A stretch of 64,000 bases of DNA from a virus: IMG/VR virus record IMGVR_UViG_3300028283_000002, positions 62,001 through 126,000 of that record; one strand, written 5' to 3'. Numbering within the stretch: the stretch's first letter is position 1; the number at the start of each line of letters is the position of its first letter. Made by a program: the position numbers and the translations under genes. The notes below the pieces were generated by a model. The model saw nothing but the letters and a program-made list of their open reading frames with translations. It did no database searches and was not told where the DNA came from. Shown here in pieces: positions 31,614 through 41,356 of the stretch.

Positions 31614-34325
31614 TTATGAAGGACCTATATAGGTCGTAGGAGAATATTGAACATTCTGAATCTCCTCGTTTATAAAGTCCTTAGTTACTAAGTACCTGTG
31701 ATTTATATCACTAGTATCACTGGCGTCTATTCTCACAACACTTAGTTTAATTCCTTTATAATAATGAGCCTTTGGAGTACCTCTTAATTTAACCGACCAA
31801 CCACTTGTGTCCCAGTCTAATATTGCCTGAATACCGATTAGTCCCACTATTTTATACAATCCTGACCAGTCTGTATATGTGTTACCACTCAATAGATATA
31901 AATCTTCAATATAAATCCAGTCATTAACGTAGAATAAATCTTCTTTTAAATCTATTGTTGTTCCTGTTCCCCAAGTTGCACCTGTTGTTAATCTATCAAT
32001 GAATGTACTTAATTTCATATAATATGAATTGTTAAATGTCGAACCTGTTGGGTTTGTTGGAACGTAAGTTGAAATATCCACTGGTAAATCTATCGGGCCT
32101 ATTAATAATTGTTCAGTTTTAGCATTAGGTGTACCGTCATTGAACATTACATTAATATTCAATTCATTGGAATATAAAGCTATATCAGGTCTTAATATAA
32201 AATCCACTGATTGTTTAAACGCTAGATCTTGATCAAGAGCCACTTGTAAAACCAAACCTTTATTCTCTACAACCATATCGTTAAATATATTTACCAAGAA
32301 CTTACCTGTGTTTGGCACAGTAATTAGTTGTGATATTGTAGTAGTTATACCAGTTTGACCAGAATGTGCTATATTATAATTTGCTATGTCTGTTGAAAAC
32401 ATATTATAAATTTCACTATAATCAACATTAACAGCGTTAAAACTTAAAGCTGGATAATTTTTAGTATAATCAATTCCAATTTTAACAGTATCAGAATCAA
32501 CAAATTGATTGGTTTGATATAATTTTAATATATCTTCCATATTTCTGAGTCTGTTTTTAATTTCACTAACATCTGTTTGTGAATAGATTAGGCTTTTAAG
32601 TCTAACTATATCGTCGTTCATTGTTATAAATTCAGTAATAATAGTTGAGAACTGTTCGGATAAGAGAACGTAATTGCTCATAACTTTATTGTAGAGATCG
32701 AATCCAAATATATTATAAATCGAAGTTGGATCGTACCTTAATGGTAACATATCGTTATCAACTTTAAAATCCAAATTCAAGTTATAGATATAAGAATATC
32801 CGTCTTGATTAGAGTTAGTAACAAGTTTTTTTGTTAAAGTGATCATTCTGTCGCCAGATGTTCCAAAGTCGTTATCTGGGTTATCAAGAAATTCAATACC
32901 GTAAAGATTTGTATAGACTTTATTTGTACCGTGATCGTGTACTTGGTAGTACCAAAGAATTGCGTTAAAATCAAAATCTTCAGGTGGATTACCGTTTTGT
33001 GAAATAGAATTGAATTCGTCAAAATTTAAAACATTTGAAGCTGCAGTTTGAGCTTTATAATAATGTTTTAAATTGAAATCCATACATACACCGTCAATAT
33101 TAGCATCGTCGAAATCATTTAAGAATTCAAAAGCGTCGTCTGCTGCTAATCCAACGTTATTAACTCTAAGTACACCAAAGTAATCTCCACTATATCTAAT
33201 AGGATCACCAGTACTCATTTTATACGTTTTATCGTATGTATCAAAATATCCAAAATAAGAACCTGGATAATCATTAGGATTACTTCTTATAGGAGAACTT
33301 AAATTTTCTGAACCTATAATTTCGTCTTGAATCTGGTCATCGAGAATTGGAATAGATAAACCAGGATAATAATTTGTATTAGTCTGTGTTTCAAATAAAA
33401 CTGTTGGGGTCATTCCAGCGTGTGCTGGTATCATCGCTGTAAACTCTGTGAAAGTTTGTTGTGAAGATTGTACTTTACTAGTAGCTTGAATTTCACCGAT
33501 ATACTGTACTAATTTATGATAACTTAAATAACATATTGTATCTGTAGCGCCGAAAGCAGATGGCGTTAAAGTGTTGAATAAAGTTATAATTGTTTGATTT
33601 GTTGGGGGATTTTGTTCTATCAATGTGATTTCACAAGTTATACCTGTTAATTCAGCGGGTGTAGTTGAGCCAGAAAAAAGAATATTATCACCAACTCTGA
33701 ATTTAGAGTAACTATTTATTGTAACTACGGCGTAGCCCAGTGAACCATCAACAGAACAAGCGTAATTTTTAACTTCTCTTTCTTTCCAAAGATATTTTCT
33801 AAAATAATCTTGATTAGTAACAGTTGAAGCGTTATTGTTATCAAAATCAGAAAGATTTTTATCCCAATCTATTTTATGTTCAGCTGGTTCCAAGTCTATA
33901 ATATTGTGTAATCTACACCATTTCCAGAATATTTCTTCTGTTGGTGTTTTTCTTTCCATAGGATTATAGAAATCTTTATTAGCAGTAATTCTTGTCTCTC
34001 TGAAACAAGCGTCTTGGTTTGCTATGTAGTTTCTAATAGATTCAACTAATTGGTCAGAGTATTTTGTTGGATTACCAGCGTTTGGATCAAAATTATATGT
34101 ATTTATACCGCGTGTAGGATCAACAACGTCTTGTTTTGAAAAGTTCAAAACTGGACCAGTGGTTGGATCGTTGCTTGATGGTATATTTAACAAAACGAAT
34201 TTTGTAACTTGAACATCAAATGCCTCTTGAAATGGGTAAACATTGAAATCATTTGCTGCTGAAGGAAATGCTAAGAACGTCGTGCCACGTGTTCTTAAGC
34301 TTTTATAAAGGGGACAACTTGCCAT
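31614..34325 (-). CDS. Large virion structural protein (probable baseplate/tail)
   Basis: 903 residues, MASCPLYKSLRTRGTTFLAF. It is low in Cys, rich in Asn/Asp/Tyr and beta-strand sequence, and has no signal peptide. It contains TPTEEIFWKWCRLHNIIDLE near residue 125 and a coiled coil near 580-620 (SEIKNRLRNMEDILKLYQTN). Length, composition and a late-type promoter resemble tail/baseplate proteins of contractile phages. It ends YSPTTYIGPS. I cannot equate it with a particular T4 gene product. Confidence 0.72.
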   Translation of the reverse strand: MASCPLYKSLRTRGTTFLAFPSAANDFNVYPFQEAFDVQVTKFVLLNIPSSNDPTTGPVLNFSKQDVVDPTRGINTYNFDPNAGNPTKYSDQLVESIRNYIANQDACFRETRITANKDFYNPMERKTPTEEIFWKWCRLHNIIDLEPAEHKIDWDKNLSDFDNNNASTVTNQDYFRKYLWKEREVKNYACSVDGSLGYAVVTINSYSKFRVGDNILFSGSTTPAELTGITCEITLIEQNPPTNQTIITLFNTLTPSAFGATDTICYLSYHKLVQYIGEIQATSKVQSSQQTFTEFTAMIPAHAGMTPTVLFETQTNTNYYPGLSIPILDDQIQDEIIGSENLSSPIRSNPNDYPGSYFGYFDTYDKTYKMSTGDPIRYSGDYFGVLRVNNVGLAADDAFEFLNDFDDANIDGVCMDFNLKHYYKAQTAASNVLNFDEFNSISQNGNPPEDFDFNAILWYYQVHDHGTNKVYTNLYGIEFLDNPDNDFGTSGDRMITLTKKLVTNSNQDGYSYIYNLNLDFKVDNDMLPLRYDPTSIYNIFGFDLYNKVMSNYVLLSEQFSTIITEFITMNDDIVRLKSLIYSQTDVSEIKNRLRNMEDILKLYQTNQFVDSDTVKIGIDYTKNYPALSFNAVNVDYSEIYNMFSTDIANYNIAHSGQTGITTTISQLITVPNTGKFLVNIFNDMVVENKGLVLQVALDQDLAFKQSVDFILRPDIALYSNELNINVMFNDGTPNAKTEQLLIGPIDLPVDISTYVPTNPTGSTFNNSYYMKLSTFIDRLTTGATWGTGTTIDLKEDLFYVNDWIYIEDLYLLSGNTYTDWSGLYKIVGLIGIQAILDWDTSGWSVKLRGTPKAHYYKGIKLSVVRIDASDTSDINHRYLVTKDFINEEIQNVQYSPTTYIGPS

Positions 34326-34344
34326 TATCTATATGTTTTTTCTT

Positions 34345-34355
34345 TTATATATTAA
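34345..34355 (-). promoter_or_regulatory. Late-type promoter element
   Basis: Minus-strand TTAATATATAA, 20 bases before the ATG of the 903-residue structural gene. Confidence 0.5.
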
Positions 34356-34398
34356 AAATGGCGTGTTACATTTATTTTTTTATTTAGAAGATTTTGAT

Positions 34399-34406
34399 TA
34401 ATTTTG
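34399..34406 (+). promoter_or_regulatory. Possible host-type -7 element (TAATTTTG)
   Basis: TAATTTTG fits the Bacteroidetes -7 consensus TA-n-n-TTTG and ends four bases before the ATG at 34411. No matching -33 TTTG is seen, so this is weak. Confidence 0.3.
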
Positions 34407-34410
34407 TACT

Positions 34411-34602
34411 ATGAAACGGGAAATGCGATATATCGTGGAAGTGCCATCTGGCGAGATTATATGGGTACCTTATAGTATCTTTAACATTCTTGCTGCCTAT
34501 AACATGCTTGGTTACGATAAAAGAGGATTTCATTTCTTTGTTAACTCTAAAAGAAAAGAAGTTAATGAGATTATAAAATACGAAAGTAAAATGGTATCGT
34601 AA
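34411..34602 (+). CDS. Small hypothetical protein
   Basis: 63 residues, MKREMRYIVEVPSGEIIWVP then YSIFNILAAYNMLGYDKRGF. It is a lone plus-strand gene with its own terminator. The minus-strand reading of the same DNA is far less protein-like. Function unknown. Confidence 0.58.
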   Translation: MKREMRYIVEVPSGEIIWVPYSIFNILAAYNMLGYDKRGFHFFVNSKRKEVNEIIKYESKMVS

Positions 34603-34605
34603 AAA

Positions 34606-34640
34606 AAGAAGAGTCACTTGGACTCTTCTTTTTCTTTTTT
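34606..34640. terminator. Bidirectional terminator
   Basis: AAGAAGAGTC / GACTCTTCTT around ACTTG, with a T run on the plus side and an A run on the other. It serves the plus-strand small gene. The left arm and loop also form the end of the minus-strand gene at 34614. Confidence 0.8.
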
Positions 34641-34844
34641 CTTCATACCTAGTATTTCCTGGTCTTTATCATCAATTTCCATCCATATTCTAAAGCCATC
34701 GTCATGATTAAACATAAATAATATATTCACGTCTAACCATAACATAATATCTACAAGAATGTCGTAAAACCAATTTCTGCCTTTTATATCTTCGTTACAA
34801 GGGTTGTAATAAATGGGTATTCCTCTATAATAGGCTTTTTTCAT
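34614..34844 (-). CDS. Hypothetical small protein
   Basis: 76 residues, MKKAYYRGIPIYYNPCNEDI, with WFYDILVDIMLWLDVNILFM and a Lys/Glu-rich end encoded by the terminator stem. It overlaps the upstream stop by four bases. No family recognised. Confidence 0.6.
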   Translation of the reverse strand: MKKAYYRGIPIYYNPCNEDIKGRNWFYDILVDIMLWLDVNILFMFNHDDGFRIWMEIDDKDQEILGMKKKEKEESK

Positions 34845-35776
34845 TCGTATTCACCGTTTATTTTTATAGTATCGTCTTTGTCTTTCTTTGGATCGTAATC
34901 GTCTGCTCTCATACAAAATGCGTCTTTTTCATCTTCTTCTGGAAATTCTTCTTTAATAATTTCAACTAAATTTTCTAACTGTTTCTTTGTTGGTTTTTTA
35001 CCGTCTGTTGTGTGCACAAATAAAGGGAGTTTGTCTAAGTACGCTGGTCTCTTCTTTTTCTTTTTATCTTCTTCATTAGAATTAATAAAGGCTCCACCAT
35101 TTTCCTCTTCTATTTCGTCAATTAGTTTTTCCTTTTTCTTTTTATCAATCCATTCTTTATTCAATCTTGATTCTTCCATGATTTCTTCTTCATCAGTTAC
35201 TTCAATATAATCAATATCCTGAACATCCTTTTCCATGTAATCAGCGTATTTAATAGGTGGTTCTGTAACATCACCAAATTCAGAGTAATCTATTTCGTCT
35301 TTACCTAGATCTTCGAATTCTATATCAATCTTGAGAAAATCTTTTAATTTATCACTTAACGTAGAGTCTTCTATTTCATCGTTTGTTTCCATATAATCTA
35401 AGATGACGTCGTCTTCTGAAGCGAAGACATCTTCGTCTTCTACGTATTCTTTATTATACATTCTTTCTTCGTAATCGTCGTCATCGTCGTCTGATTCTTC
35501 AAGAGTTTCGTCTTCGTAGTTGAGTATCATTTCCTCTATCTCTTCCATATTTTCTTCTTCGGCGTAGATTTTCAGTCTTTCCATAAATGCGTCATAGTGA
35601 TCATCATCTTCAAAATCAGACTCATCGTCTCTATAACTTAGAATATACTCTTTGAGTTCGTCAATATAATCGTCTTTACCCATGATATATCTAATAACAT
35701 AGATATAAGGTTTTGTTTGATTATAGTGTGGTTTATCACCACCTACGAAATCGCTAAAACTCGTTAACTTTGCCAT
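34841..35776 (-). CDS. Highly acidic protein, possible scaffold/core protein
   Basis: 311 residues, MAKLTSFSDFVGGDKPHYN, a weak capsid-targeting-like start. It is extremely acidic (runs such as EESDDDDDDYEER and EEENMEEIEEM) and helical, with a short basic linker (KKKKKRPAYLDKLPLF) before a folded-looking C-terminal part. Acidic helical proteins of this type can be prohead core/scaffold components or DNA mimics; neither is proven. Confidence 0.62.
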   Translation of the reverse strand: MAKLTSFSDFVGGDKPHYNQTKPYIYVIRYIMGKDDYIDELKEYILSYRDDESDFEDDDHYDAFMERLKIYAEEENMEEIEEMILNYEDETLEESDDDDDDYEERMYNKEYVEDEDVFASEDDVILDYMETNDEIEDSTLSDKLKDFLKIDIEFEDLGKDEIDYSEFGDVTEPPIKYADYMEKDVQDIDYIEVTDEEEIMEESRLNKEWIDKKKKEKLIDEIEEENGGAFINSNEEDKKKKKRPAYLDKLPLFVHTTDGKKPTKKQLENLVEIIKEEFPEEDEKDAFCMRADDYDPKKDKDDTIKINGEYE

Positions 35777-35785
35777 TTTGTTTAG

Positions 35786-36040
35786 TTATTTTTTAACAAA
35801 TGTTTTTGTATATAAATCGTATTTTATATAAAATAATAGATTATATATTCCACTTTTTTCACATTTAGTGGCTCCAATTAATTGTGCACCATTTTCTAAA
35901 TCATCTAATTGTCCAACTTCACCCATAGTCTCATCTAAATCAACATATGCTTTTTGTTCATTTTTAATATCTTCTATGGCTATTTCCATTCCACGAATAA
36001 CTTTATTTGTTCTCTCAATAAATTCTTCTTTAGTTATCAT
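35786..36040 (-). CDS. Hypothetical small protein
   Basis: 84 residues, MITKEEFIERTNKVIRGMEI. N-terminal helix pair, then GEVGQLDDLENGAQLIGATK and an aromatic end. The gap to the next gene is 14 bases. Function unknown. Confidence 0.58.
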   Translation of the reverse strand: MITKEEFIERTNKVIRGMEIAIEDIKNEQKAYVDLDETMGEVGQLDDLENGAQLIGATKCEKSGIYNLLFYIKYDLYTKTFVKK

Positions 36041-36054
36041 AATATTATCTTTTT

Positions 36055-36243
36055 TTATTCGACACTATAATAAGAAGTCATTACCATAACGTTAGGACCA
36101 AAACTGTTGGGTTCAATATCAATTGAACTGATCATTTTTGTTAGATATAATGTATCTCCTTTTTCTAATTCGTTATTTACTTTATTAACTAATTCATTCA
36201 TTAATACTGATTCACAATGTTGAATAGTTTTATCGGTGCCCAT
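36055..36243 (-). CDS. Hypothetical small protein
   Basis: 62 residues, MGTDKTIQHCESVLMNELVN, with a beta-rich end (SFGPNVMVMTSYYSVE). It is the first gene of the minus-strand group starting at 36.2 kb, with a TATATA-type element just upstream. Confidence 0.56.
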   Translation of the reverse strand: MGTDKTIQHCESVLMNELVNKVNNELEKGDTLYLTKMISSIDIEPNSFGPNVMVMTSYYSVE

Positions 36244-36327
36244 TTTATTTTATATATTATTCTATAATGGTCCTTATATTATATTTTATATTCAAAGTTT
36301 AAATTGGAAAAATATGACTTTAACATA

Positions 36328-36338
36328 TTAATATATAG
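36328..36338 (+). promoter_or_regulatory. Late-type promoter element (TTAATATATAG)
   Basis: A perfect copy, 24 bases before the ATG at 36363. Confidence 0.5.
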
Positions 36339-36362
36339 GCTTAACCAAAATAATTTTAAAAT

Positions 36363-37600
36363 ATGAATAACGTAATAACAACATATGACGACTTCTTAAA
36401 TGAAGGATTGTTAGATGATACTAAAGCTAAGATTTTGAAATGGTGGAACAACTTTCAGAATAGAGATAATGTAATAAGAAAGATTCATATGTATCTTAAC
36501 GCTGGTTCGTGGGGAGTCTTTTCATTTTCATAGCCACTCTTATAGCAATGTGGACACCTACTGATATTGGTAGAACTATACAGTCTTTAATTACAAATAA
36601 CAAGTTAATGTATTGGGCTATTTTTGTCATGTTGAGTAATGTAAATACTGGCGATAAACAATTAATGAAAAAAAGAAAAGAATTAGTAGAAAAGAAAATG
36701 AAAGAACTCAGAGATATGTTCGCTGAGAAAAATTATACTAGTCATTATTACGTTGTTTTGGGTGATAAAAAAGATATTAAATCAGTACTGGATAAACTTA
36801 AAGCAGATGATCTTATTACTGATGCAAATATTATTGACGTTGCTGATGTAACATTGGTTGATTTTTCAAAAACTTATAACATTAAAGATCCAGATAAATC
36901 TGTAGATCCTTATGGCGAAGAAGATTGGGCTGATAAAGATGTTGATGAGAGAGAGGCTTTACAAATATCAAACGCTGCAAAGAATTTAGAAGATAAATAT
37001 AAAGTCAATTTCAGAAAAGTAGAAGACGTGGTAGATTATATGGATAATAAATGGGAAGATTTTTCTGTAGCCAAGAAATTAACAAAATTTGGTAAAACTA
37101 CATCTAAAATGTGGGACAGAGAATATCAAAGAGGTATAGATAGAGTAAAACAAAGAAGAGAAGAAAGAAATAGACCACCAGAACCAGTCTTCTTCGATGA
37201 TGAAGATGATATTCCAGATGATCCTATGGGTGATTATTATTTTAATGAAATGCCAAACGATTTAGAATATAATAAAGTGCCTTTGACTGACGCCGAAGCA
37301 AAAAATTATAATGTCGGTGACGTAATACCAATTGGAGGTGAAGACTATACTATAACTAGAATAGATCCAGAAGAAGATGAAGCCTTCGCATATCCAAACA
37401 GATTATTACCAAATAATTGGTTAGAAGAAGAAAGAGCTAAAGGCAACGTAAAAGATTTACCAGATGGTAATCGTGACGGTCATAATTATCCAAGAGTAGC
37501 TGTTAAAATTGAACCACCAAAGAAAAGATTTATGGATAGATTCAAGGACTTTGTAGTTCCTGGATTCGATGTAAAACCACCAGAAGTAATGGAAAGATAA
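36363..37600 (+). pseudogene. Candidate packaged membrane protein with DPYGEEDW tag; one-base frameshift
   Basis: The ATG at 36363 gives MNNVITTYDDFLNEGLLDD, a clear targeting start with L-N-E, and runs 55 codons to a TAG. The rest continues in another frame from a weak GTG at 36509: SLFIFIATLIAMWTPTDIGR, then KKRKELVEKKMKELRDMFAE. Adding one G to the GGGG run at 36511-36514 joins NAGSWG to SLFIF and gives about 412 residues. These hold a transmembrane segment, SVDPYGEEDWADK in mid-protein, and a G-D-V-I-P-I-G-G-E-D turn near the end. The targeting start argues that the upstream part belongs. It may be a sequence error or a split gene. Confidence 0.7.
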
Positions 37601-37601
37601 T

Positions 37602-37970
37602 ATGATAAAAGATTTTCAATTATTTATCGAAGCGATTCGTTGGTACGAAAAAGGAAAACTAGGCGAAAAAGAAGTTAAAGAAGTCACAGAAGAAGTCTTT
37701 AGAGTCGGTGATAACGTTGGGCCTATAGATGCATTTAATATTCATAAATGGCACGATGGATACGAAGTAAAACACCCAGCTCCAGGTGAAAACGGATTTT
37801 GGGAAGAATCTAGGGCTTTTAGCAATGAGCCATTAAATCAATATTGGGAAGTTAATGCGGTCTGTGATTTTAACAGAGATGGATACGATGGTCAATTAAT
37901 TCAATTAACAGATAAATACCCTTGGTACCAAGCAATGGGTTTTAAAAAAGTAAATAAATATGGCGAATAA
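37602..37970 (+). CDS. Candidate packaged protein with RWYxxGKL motif
   Basis: 122 residues, MIKDFQLFIEAIRWYEKGKL. The targeting-like start ends F-I-E-A and runs straight into I-R-W-Y-E-K-G-K-L, the motif found in the proteins at 10291 and 11619. The body is a small aromatic-rich domain (FRVGDNVGPIDAFNIHKWHD). It overlaps the next gene by 11 bases. Confidence 0.68.
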   Translation: MIKDFQLFIEAIRWYEKGKLGEKEVKEVTEEVFRVGDNVGPIDAFNIHKWHDGYEVKHPAPGENGFWEESRAFSNEPLNQYWEVNAVCDFNRDGYDGQLIQLTDKYPWYQAMGFKKVNKYGE

Positions 37971-38631
37971 AATATCAATTAGAGACATAGAAGCAGCCAT
38001 CAAAGAATCAATGAAAGGCAGTGAAATACAATTTTCAGATTCAGTCTACGAAGAAAAATCTGGCAAACTTCGCCTCATAATCTTCTTCAATAAACTTTTT
38101 ACTAGCACCAACGTGGTCCTCTATACTAAACTTCTTTTCGAAGTTGATAAAAATAAAGAATATCTTGTAGAAAATAGCAGTGGGCAAAATTTCTTTAAAT
38201 ATTTATATGATATTAATTGCCAATATAATATGAAAATTATTGATGATATAAATGATTTTAAGACACAATGGAAGAAGATTATAGATAGTAATGAATTTGG
38301 TCCAAATTTAAAAGTGTTATCTGAGTTTATAAAGCAACCTTCATTCATCGTTAATGAGTGGTTTAATAAGAATGATGTGAAGGATATATCTATGACTGGG
38401 TTTAAATATGAACCTAAGATGAAGATAATGCCTTGTAAGATATTATCGTTTCATTTTGTAATGAATGTGAATAATTCGGAAGAAGTGGAATTATTTATAA
38501 AGAAAGAGGGTAAGAATGATTTTATGTTAACTTTTACTATTAATGGTAAGAAAGTAGATGTAGAGAAACCAGATTTAAGTGCTTTGGTGCAAACTATTGG
38601 AGAAACTCTAAAAGATAATATGGGACAATGA
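37960..38631 (+). CDS. Hypothetical protein
   Basis: 223 residues, MANKISIRDIEAAIKESMKG. Alpha/beta sequence, no targeting start and no tag. The end (EKPDLSALVQTIGETLKDNM) resembles a helical tail and has a faint likeness to the protein at 44398 (also ending in a helix after a beta region). Four-base ATGA overlap with the next gene. Confidence 0.62.
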   Translation: MANKISIRDIEAAIKESMKGSEIQFSDSVYEEKSGKLRLIIFFNKLFTSTNVVLYTKLLFEVDKNKEYLVENSSGQNFFKYLYDINCQYNMKIIDDINDFKTQWKKIIDSNEFGPNLKVLSEFIKQPSFIVNEWFNKNDVKDISMTGFKYEPKMKIMPCKILSFHFVMNVNNSEEVELFIKKEGKNDFMLTFTINGKKVDVEKPDLSALVQTIGETLKDNMGQ

Positions 38632-39044
38632 TTAAGTTATTTGAAGCATATAAAAAGAATTTTTCATTTGGACATGAAATTGAAAATTTCAAAGATTTCT
38701 ACGTTGTTGAAAACGTTGGTAAATTATTTGATATGTGCGATAAGAATGGCAACGAAGTTGTAAGATACATGACTCTTCTATGTGATAGTAATAAAGTGAA
38801 AATAGAAAAGCAAGACGGTAACATTATAAAATTTAGAGGGTACACTTCAACTGATAATATGTCTTCTGCTTTTTTAAAAACCTTCTGGGACGTGAATATT
38901 GAAAAATGGAGATATATAATTTATTTAGTTGATAGTAAAGGTGGGGAATATAGAACATCTGTAAACGATAAAATAACCTTTTATAGATCAAAGGGAATAA
39001 TATCACCTTTAGATCCATATGGAGAGGAGGTTTGGGATGATTAA
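38628..39044 (+). CDS. Candidate packaged protein with C-terminal DPYGEEVW tag
   Basis: 138 residues, MIKLFEAYKKNFSFGHEIEN, a targeting-like start in shorter form (L-F-E-A). A compact beta-rich body (GNIIKFRGYTSTDNMSS, WRYIIYLVDSKGGEYR) precedes SPLDPYGEEVWDD at the end. The codons of the tag (GGAGAGGAGG) provide a Shine-Dalgarno-like run for the next gene, whose ATG overlaps the stop in ATGATTAA. Confidence 0.7.
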   Translation: MIKLFEAYKKNFSFGHEIENFKDFYVVENVGKLFDMCDKNGNEVVRYMTLLCDSNKVKIEKQDGNIIKFRGYTSTDNMSSAFLKTFWDVNIEKWRYIIYLVDSKGGEYRTSVNDKITFYRSKGIISPLDPYGEEVWDD

Positions 39045-39459
39045 AAATTACCTAACATATATAAGAGAAAATGTTGAATTTGATGAACCCCCTATTAATT
39101 TAAAGGATTTCACTCCTAAATACGTTTTTGATTATTATAAAGAAAAATATTGTGAAAAAGATAAGATGTTCAGGTACTGTGAATGGACTAAAATGTATGT
39201 AGATTTCATATTAAAAACATTAGAAATAGATAAATATATTATATTTAATGGTAATTCGCCAGGTGAAAGTAATGAACTACATAGTGGTTATATTAAAAAA
39301 GTTTTACAACCAGATAATCAAAAAGCTATAATTCATATTATTTTAGATGACGGTATTGAGTACGGTATGTACCCAGGTGAAACGGTTAGAATATTTGATA
39401 AAGAACCAGAAAAGATATATAGAGAAGAAGATCCGTACGGTGAAGAAGAATGGTATTAA
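39037..39459 (+). CDS. Candidate packaged protein with C-terminal DPYGEEEW tag
   Basis: The ATG at 39037 is chosen over 39019 because it gives MIKNYLTYIRENVEFDEP, a targeting start with I-R-E, and has GGAGAGGAGG upstream. 140 residues. The body has a helical half, then IIFNGNSPGESNELHSGYIK and a small beta barrel, ending REEDPYGEEEWY. Function unknown. Confidence 0.7.
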   Translation: MIKNYLTYIRENVEFDEPPINLKDFTPKYVFDYYKEKYCEKDKMFRYCEWTKMYVDFILKTLEIDKYIIFNGNSPGESNELHSGYIKKVLQPDNQKAIIHIILDDGIEYGMYPGETVRIFDKEPEKIYREEDPYGEEEWY

Positions 39460-39471
39460 GCAGAGCCAATT

Positions 39472-39481
39472 TTAATATATA
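39472..39481 (+). promoter_or_regulatory. Late-type promoter element (TTAATATATA)
   Basis: A copy of the element 21 bases before the ATG of the baseplate gene. Confidence 0.5.
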
Positions 39482-39502
39482 AAAGAAAAAAGACATCCGC
39501 AA

Positions 39503-41341
39503 ATGCAAATAATAAATTTCATAGAACTCCAATATGATAAACTTAGCGAACAAATAAAAAACTGGTTGCAAGTAACTTATTCTAAATCAGATATAAACTT
39601 CAGCGAAGCGTCAACATACGGACAAATACTTAAAGTTGATAAAGAACTTTTTACTCACAATATTATTTATAATAAGAACTCTGTTAATCAAATTGCTATA
39701 GACTACGCTACTGATGATAGAATCATAGGTAATTTAGCTCGTATAAGTGGACATAATCCAACACGTCCTATATCAGCAACTGGGACAATCAATCTCAAAC
39801 TTAAAACAGGTATTGATATTGAAAGCCAAATTGGTGGTTCGAAAATCAAAATAAATAATAGAACTCTCCTTAAAAATAAATCAAATAGCCTTTATTATAA
39901 CATAGTTCTAGGTACAGATTACGTTCTATACGACGTTACAGCAGACATGACTATTCAACTTAACGTTATACAAGGTCAATACGAATCACAACAATTCACA
40001 GGACAAGGAGTTAAAAATCAATCATTTAGTGTTAATGTTGATGGTATAACCAACATTGAGAATTTCAATTTTGCTGTATTTTATAATGGGTTGTTGTTAA
40101 GTCCTAAGGTTGGTATGGTTGATATGTTACCTAATGAATTTGCTTTCTTTTCAAGAACTGGTTTTCAAGGTGGTTTAGATATTTATTTTGGAACTGGTGA
40201 TTTTGGATTTGTGCCAGGTATTGGTTCTATAATTGAGTGTAGATATTTATTATCAGACGGTAAGAATGGTAATATTCTTAATAATAAAGTAAATGATTTC
40301 ACATTTATTGATTCAGTATATGACGGTAACGGTGATATATTATCAATGGAAACTTTGTTTGATATAACAGTAGAAAATGATATAACTTTTGGTGCAGATA
40401 AAGAGAACAAAGTTTTCACAAAGAATGTTGTACCTTTTGTATCTAGAAATTTTGTTCTAGCTACACCTGATCAATTTATTTACACATTAAAAAAATTAAA
40501 TATGTTTTCGCTTATCAATGCTTATAATACTCTCGATGAGAACAACGTAAATAATAACACTTATATTGATCAATTTATCACTGCTACATTTGGACAGAAC
40601 GTTCCAAACAGGGATAAAATAAGAGAAAGTTTAAAAGACTTTTTTCCTAACATTTATGATAACGTTATTTATTTATATTTAATACCAAACGTTAAAAATT
40701 ATTTTGTTAGTGATTATAATTACTTCACAATACCTTTTGACGCTTTTTATCTTGATGCTAACGAAAAGAAAAAAGTAATGGATTATCTAAGACAAATGGG
40801 AACTTTATCTATTACAACCAATGTTAAGATAGTTGATCCTGTTATCTCAAGATATGTTATAAATGTTTACGTAAGAAGATTTAGTGACGACTTTGAAGAT
40901 AATATTAGAAATAAAATAATTGGTATTGTATCTGATTATTTTATCAATGTAAATAGATATGATAGAATAGTTAAAGCTGATTTAATTACAAAAATAAAAG
41001 AGCAAGTGTCTGGCGTTGATAGTGTTAACTTAGATTTTATTTGTAAAAAGAACGAAGATTATCACAGAGATCGTAATATTAATGTAGTTAACGCAAATGT
41101 AGCGAACACGAACGATCCGACTTTGTTAGCTCCTCCGACCCCAGTGAATCCAGATAGGTATGACCCAAATAAAGTTTTGGGATTAGATCCAGTTCAAGGA
41201 GATATAGTAGCTGATAAGACTGAGTTTGCTGTATTAAGAGGTGGTTGGTACGATAGAAATGGCATTTATTATAACGATGTGCCAATTATAAATGGTTTAT
41301 CTACAATAAATATTGTTTGGACTGGTGTAAGTGTAAAATAA
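39503..41341 (+). CDS. Baseplate wedge protein, gp6/J-like
   Basis: 612 residues. The start, DINFSEASTYGQILKVDKEL, and GNLARISGHNPTRPISATGT with INLKLKTGID match the conserved opening of gp6/Baseplate_J proteins, including the Arg-Pro-x-x-A-x-G-x-[IV] strand. It continues beta-rich and includes a late helical-beta domain (YVINVYVRRFSDDFEDNIRN) similar to the gp6 dimerisation part. Gp6 forms the inner ring of wedges in contractile-tail baseplates. Length is near the T4 protein (660). Confidence 0.87.
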   Translation: MQIINFIELQYDKLSEQIKNWLQVTYSKSDINFSEASTYGQILKVDKELFTHNIIYNKNSVNQIAIDYATDDRIIGNLARISGHNPTRPISATGTINLKLKTGIDIESQIGGSKIKINNRTLLKNKSNSLYYNIVLGTDYVLYDVTADMTIQLNVIQGQYESQQFTGQGVKNQSFSVNVDGITNIENFNFAVFYNGLLLSPKVGMVDMLPNEFAFFSRTGFQGGLDIYFGTGDFGFVPGIGSIIECRYLLSDGKNGNILNNKVNDFTFIDSVYDGNGDILSMETLFDITVENDITFGADKENKVFTKNVVPFVSRNFVLATPDQFIYTLKKLNMFSLINAYNTLDENNVNNNTYIDQFITATFGQNVPNRDKIRESLKDFFPNIYDNVIYLYLIPNVKNYFVSDYNYFTIPFDAFYLDANEKKKVMDYLRQMGTLSITTNVKIVDPVISRYVINVYVRRFSDDFEDNIRNKIIGIVSDYFINVNRYDRIVKADLITKIKEQVSGVDSVNLDFICKKNEDYHRDRNINVVNANVANTNDPTLLAPPTPVNPDRYDPNKVLGLDPVQGDIVADKTEFAVLRGGWYDRNGIYYNDVPIINGLSTINIVWTGVSVK

Positions 41342-41356
41342 AATAGAATTAAAATT

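Noticed and set aside
34384-34617. Minus-strand 77-residue reading frame
   Set aside because: The plus-strand frame at 34411-34602 is more protein-like and has its own terminator.
34841-35776. DNA-mimic anti-restriction protein
   Set aside because: Acidity alone is not enough; low-complexity runs and coiled-coil character fit a scaffold or core protein equally well.
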